Assembly: GCA_947454695.1 (NCBI GenBank)
Contig: CANGMW010000158.1
Location: 1-6,096 of the forward strand
Direction of reading: 5' to 3'
From: Comamonadaceae bacterium
Lineage (GTDB): Bacteria; Pseudomonadota; Gammaproteobacteria; Burkholderiales; Burkholderiaceae_C
DNA length: 6,096 nucleotides
Shown: positions 5,153 through 6,096 of the stretch, one piece after another
Layout: the number at the start of each line of letters is the position of its first letter
Position numbering within the stretch: the stretch's first letter is position 1
The notes under the pieces: generated by a model
The model's input: only the letters and a program-made list of their open reading frames with translations
Databases searched by the model: none
What the model was told of the DNA's origin: nothing
Program-made: the position numbers and the translations under genes

Positions 5153-6096
5153 TCACTTCTTCAGGTAGATCTGGTCGAAGCTGGCGCCATCCGCAAAATG
5201 GTCTTTGGTGGCTTGGGTCCAGCCGCCGAAAGCTTTGTCAACCGTCACAAGGTTGAGCTTGGGAAATTGCTTGGCGTATTTGGCCTGCGCTTTCGGTGCG
5301 GTGGGACGGTAGAAGTTCTTGCCGGCAATGTCTTGGCCTTCATCGGTGTAGAGGTACTCCAGGTAAGCCTGCGCCACGGCACGCGTGCCTTTTTTGTCCA
5401 CGTTCTTATCCACCACCGTCACGGCCGGTTCAGCCAGGATGGACAGGGACGGCACCACCACGTCAAATTTGGCGCCAAACTCTTTTTCCAGCAGGTACGC
5501 CTCGTTTTCCCAGGCAATCAGCACATCGCCCTGATTGCGTTGCGCAAAGGTGATGGTGGAGCCGCGCGCACCGGTGTCCAGCACGGGCACGTTCTCATAA
5601 AGCTTCTTCACAAACTCCTTGGCCTTGGCATCCCCGCCGAGTTTGCGTTTGGCGAACTCCCAGGCAGCCAGGTAATTCCAGCGTGCGCCGCCGGAGGTTT
5701 TGGGGTTAGGCGTGATCACGCTGATGCCGGGCTTGATCAAATCGTCCCAGTCTTTGATGCCTTTGGGGTTGCCTTCACGCACCACCAGAATGATGGTGGA
5801 GGTATAGGGCGAACTGTTGTGCGGCAGACGCTTTTGCCAGTCTTTGGGAATGAGTTTGCCGTGCTCGTACAAGGCATCGGTGTCACCCCCCAGCGCCAGT
5901 GTGGCCACATCGGCTTCTAGGCCGTCGATGATGGAGCGGGCCTGCTTGCCCGAGCCACCGTGCGATTGTTTGATCGTCACGTCTTGGCCGGTCTTGCCTT
6001 TCCAATATTTGGCGAAGGCCTGGTTGAACTCCACATACAACTCGCGGGTGGGGTCGTAGGAGACGTTGAGCAAGGACACCGGCGCGGGTTGTGCGG
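5153..6096 (-). CDS. sbp: Periplasmic sulfate-binding protein Sbp (5' end outside window)
   Basis: This periplasmic protein captures sulfate and hands it to CysTWA. About 313 residues are visible and the reading frame is open to the right edge, so the signal peptide and true start are missing. The first visible residues, AQPAPVSLLNVSYDP, look like the region around a signal-peptide cleavage site, so nearly all of the mature chain is present. A GTG at 6079 lies in frame but falls inside this mature N-terminus and is not a plausible start. Counting from that codon, the family motifs are QSHGGSGKQAR (38-48), NPKTSGGARWNYLAAW (125-140) and LIAWENEA (187-194). Ser129 and Trp190 match Ser130 and Trp192 of Salmonella Sbp, the side chains that bind sulfate, so sulfate is the expected ligand. 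The protein ends FDQIYLKK with a TGA stop, and the next gene starts 76 bases later. Confidence 0.95.
   Translation of the reverse strand, partial: AQPAPVSLLNVSYDPTRELYVEFNQAFAKYWKGKTGQDVTIKQSHGGSGKQARSIIDGLEADVATLALGGDTDALYEHGKLIPKDWQKRLPHNSSPYTSTIILVVREGNPKGIKDWDDLIKPGISVITPNPKTSGGARWNYLAAWEFAKRKLGGDAKAKEFVKKLYENVPVLDTGARGSTITFAQRNQGDVLIAWENEAYLLEKEFGAKFDVVVPSLSILAEPAVTVVDKNVDKKGTRAVAQAYLEYLYTDEGQDIAGKNFYRPTAPKAQAKYAKQFPKLNLVTVDKAFGGWTQATKDHFADGASFDQIYLKK

Noticed and set aside
5150..5920. A 256-codon open frame on the plus strand, antisense to sbp
   Set aside because: It lies entirely opposite a clear sulfate-binding protein and shows no family motif; it is explained by codon bias.

Overview
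The window carries a sulfate/thiosulfate uptake locus of a betaproteobacterium, probably Burkholderiales and most plausibly family Comamonadaceae. That placement is an inference from the moderately high GC, the wording of the proteins and the gene order; there is no rRNA or other marker gene to confirm it. Every gene I can support lies on the minus strand, so transcription runs from the right edge to the left.

Region by region, in transcription order. (1) 6096-5153: an Sbp-type periplasmic sulfate-binding protein whose signal peptide and start lie beyond the right edge. (2) 5152-5077: a 76-bp gap with three interleaved GCTTAGC/GCTAAGC arms that can fold into two mutually exclusive hairpins. 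(3) 5076-4711: a small thioredoxin-fold protein with a CRTC active site. (4) 4710-4612: a 99-bp AT-rich gap, the best candidate for a second promoter. (5) 4611-4018: an RBBP9/YdeN-type serine hydrolase, joined by an ATGA overlap to (6) 4021-3029, a second sulfate/thiosulfate-binding protein. (7) 3022-2168 CysT, (8) 2171-1275 CysW and (9) 1256-168 CysA are the two permeases and the ATPase of the ABC transporter. (10) 167-1: non-coding DNA with a 12-unit tetranucleotide tract (NNCC), seven units of which are ATCC.

How the genes work together: two periplasmic binding proteins probably feed one CysTWA importer, as Sbp and CysP do in enteric bacteria. The block from hydrolase to CysA is packed like one operon (overlap of 4, gap of 6, overlap of 4, gap of 18 bases). 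The right-hand binding protein keeps both sulfate-contacting side chains known from the Salmonella Sbp structure (Ser130, Trp192). The second one has Gly and Phe there, which suggests the pair divide the work by ligand or affinity. The thioredoxin-like protein and the hydrolase are not standard transporter parts. A reductant for sulfate assimilation and release of a sulfur-containing substrate are possible roles, but neither is shown by sequence.

I see no tRNA, rRNA, CRISPR array, insertion sequence or phage gene. The core is an ordinary nutrient importer. The unusual points are the hydrolase coupled to the binding protein, the altered ligand pocket, the three-arm hairpin region, a repeated ATA-N11-TAT dyad in both longer gaps, and the tetranucleotide tract.
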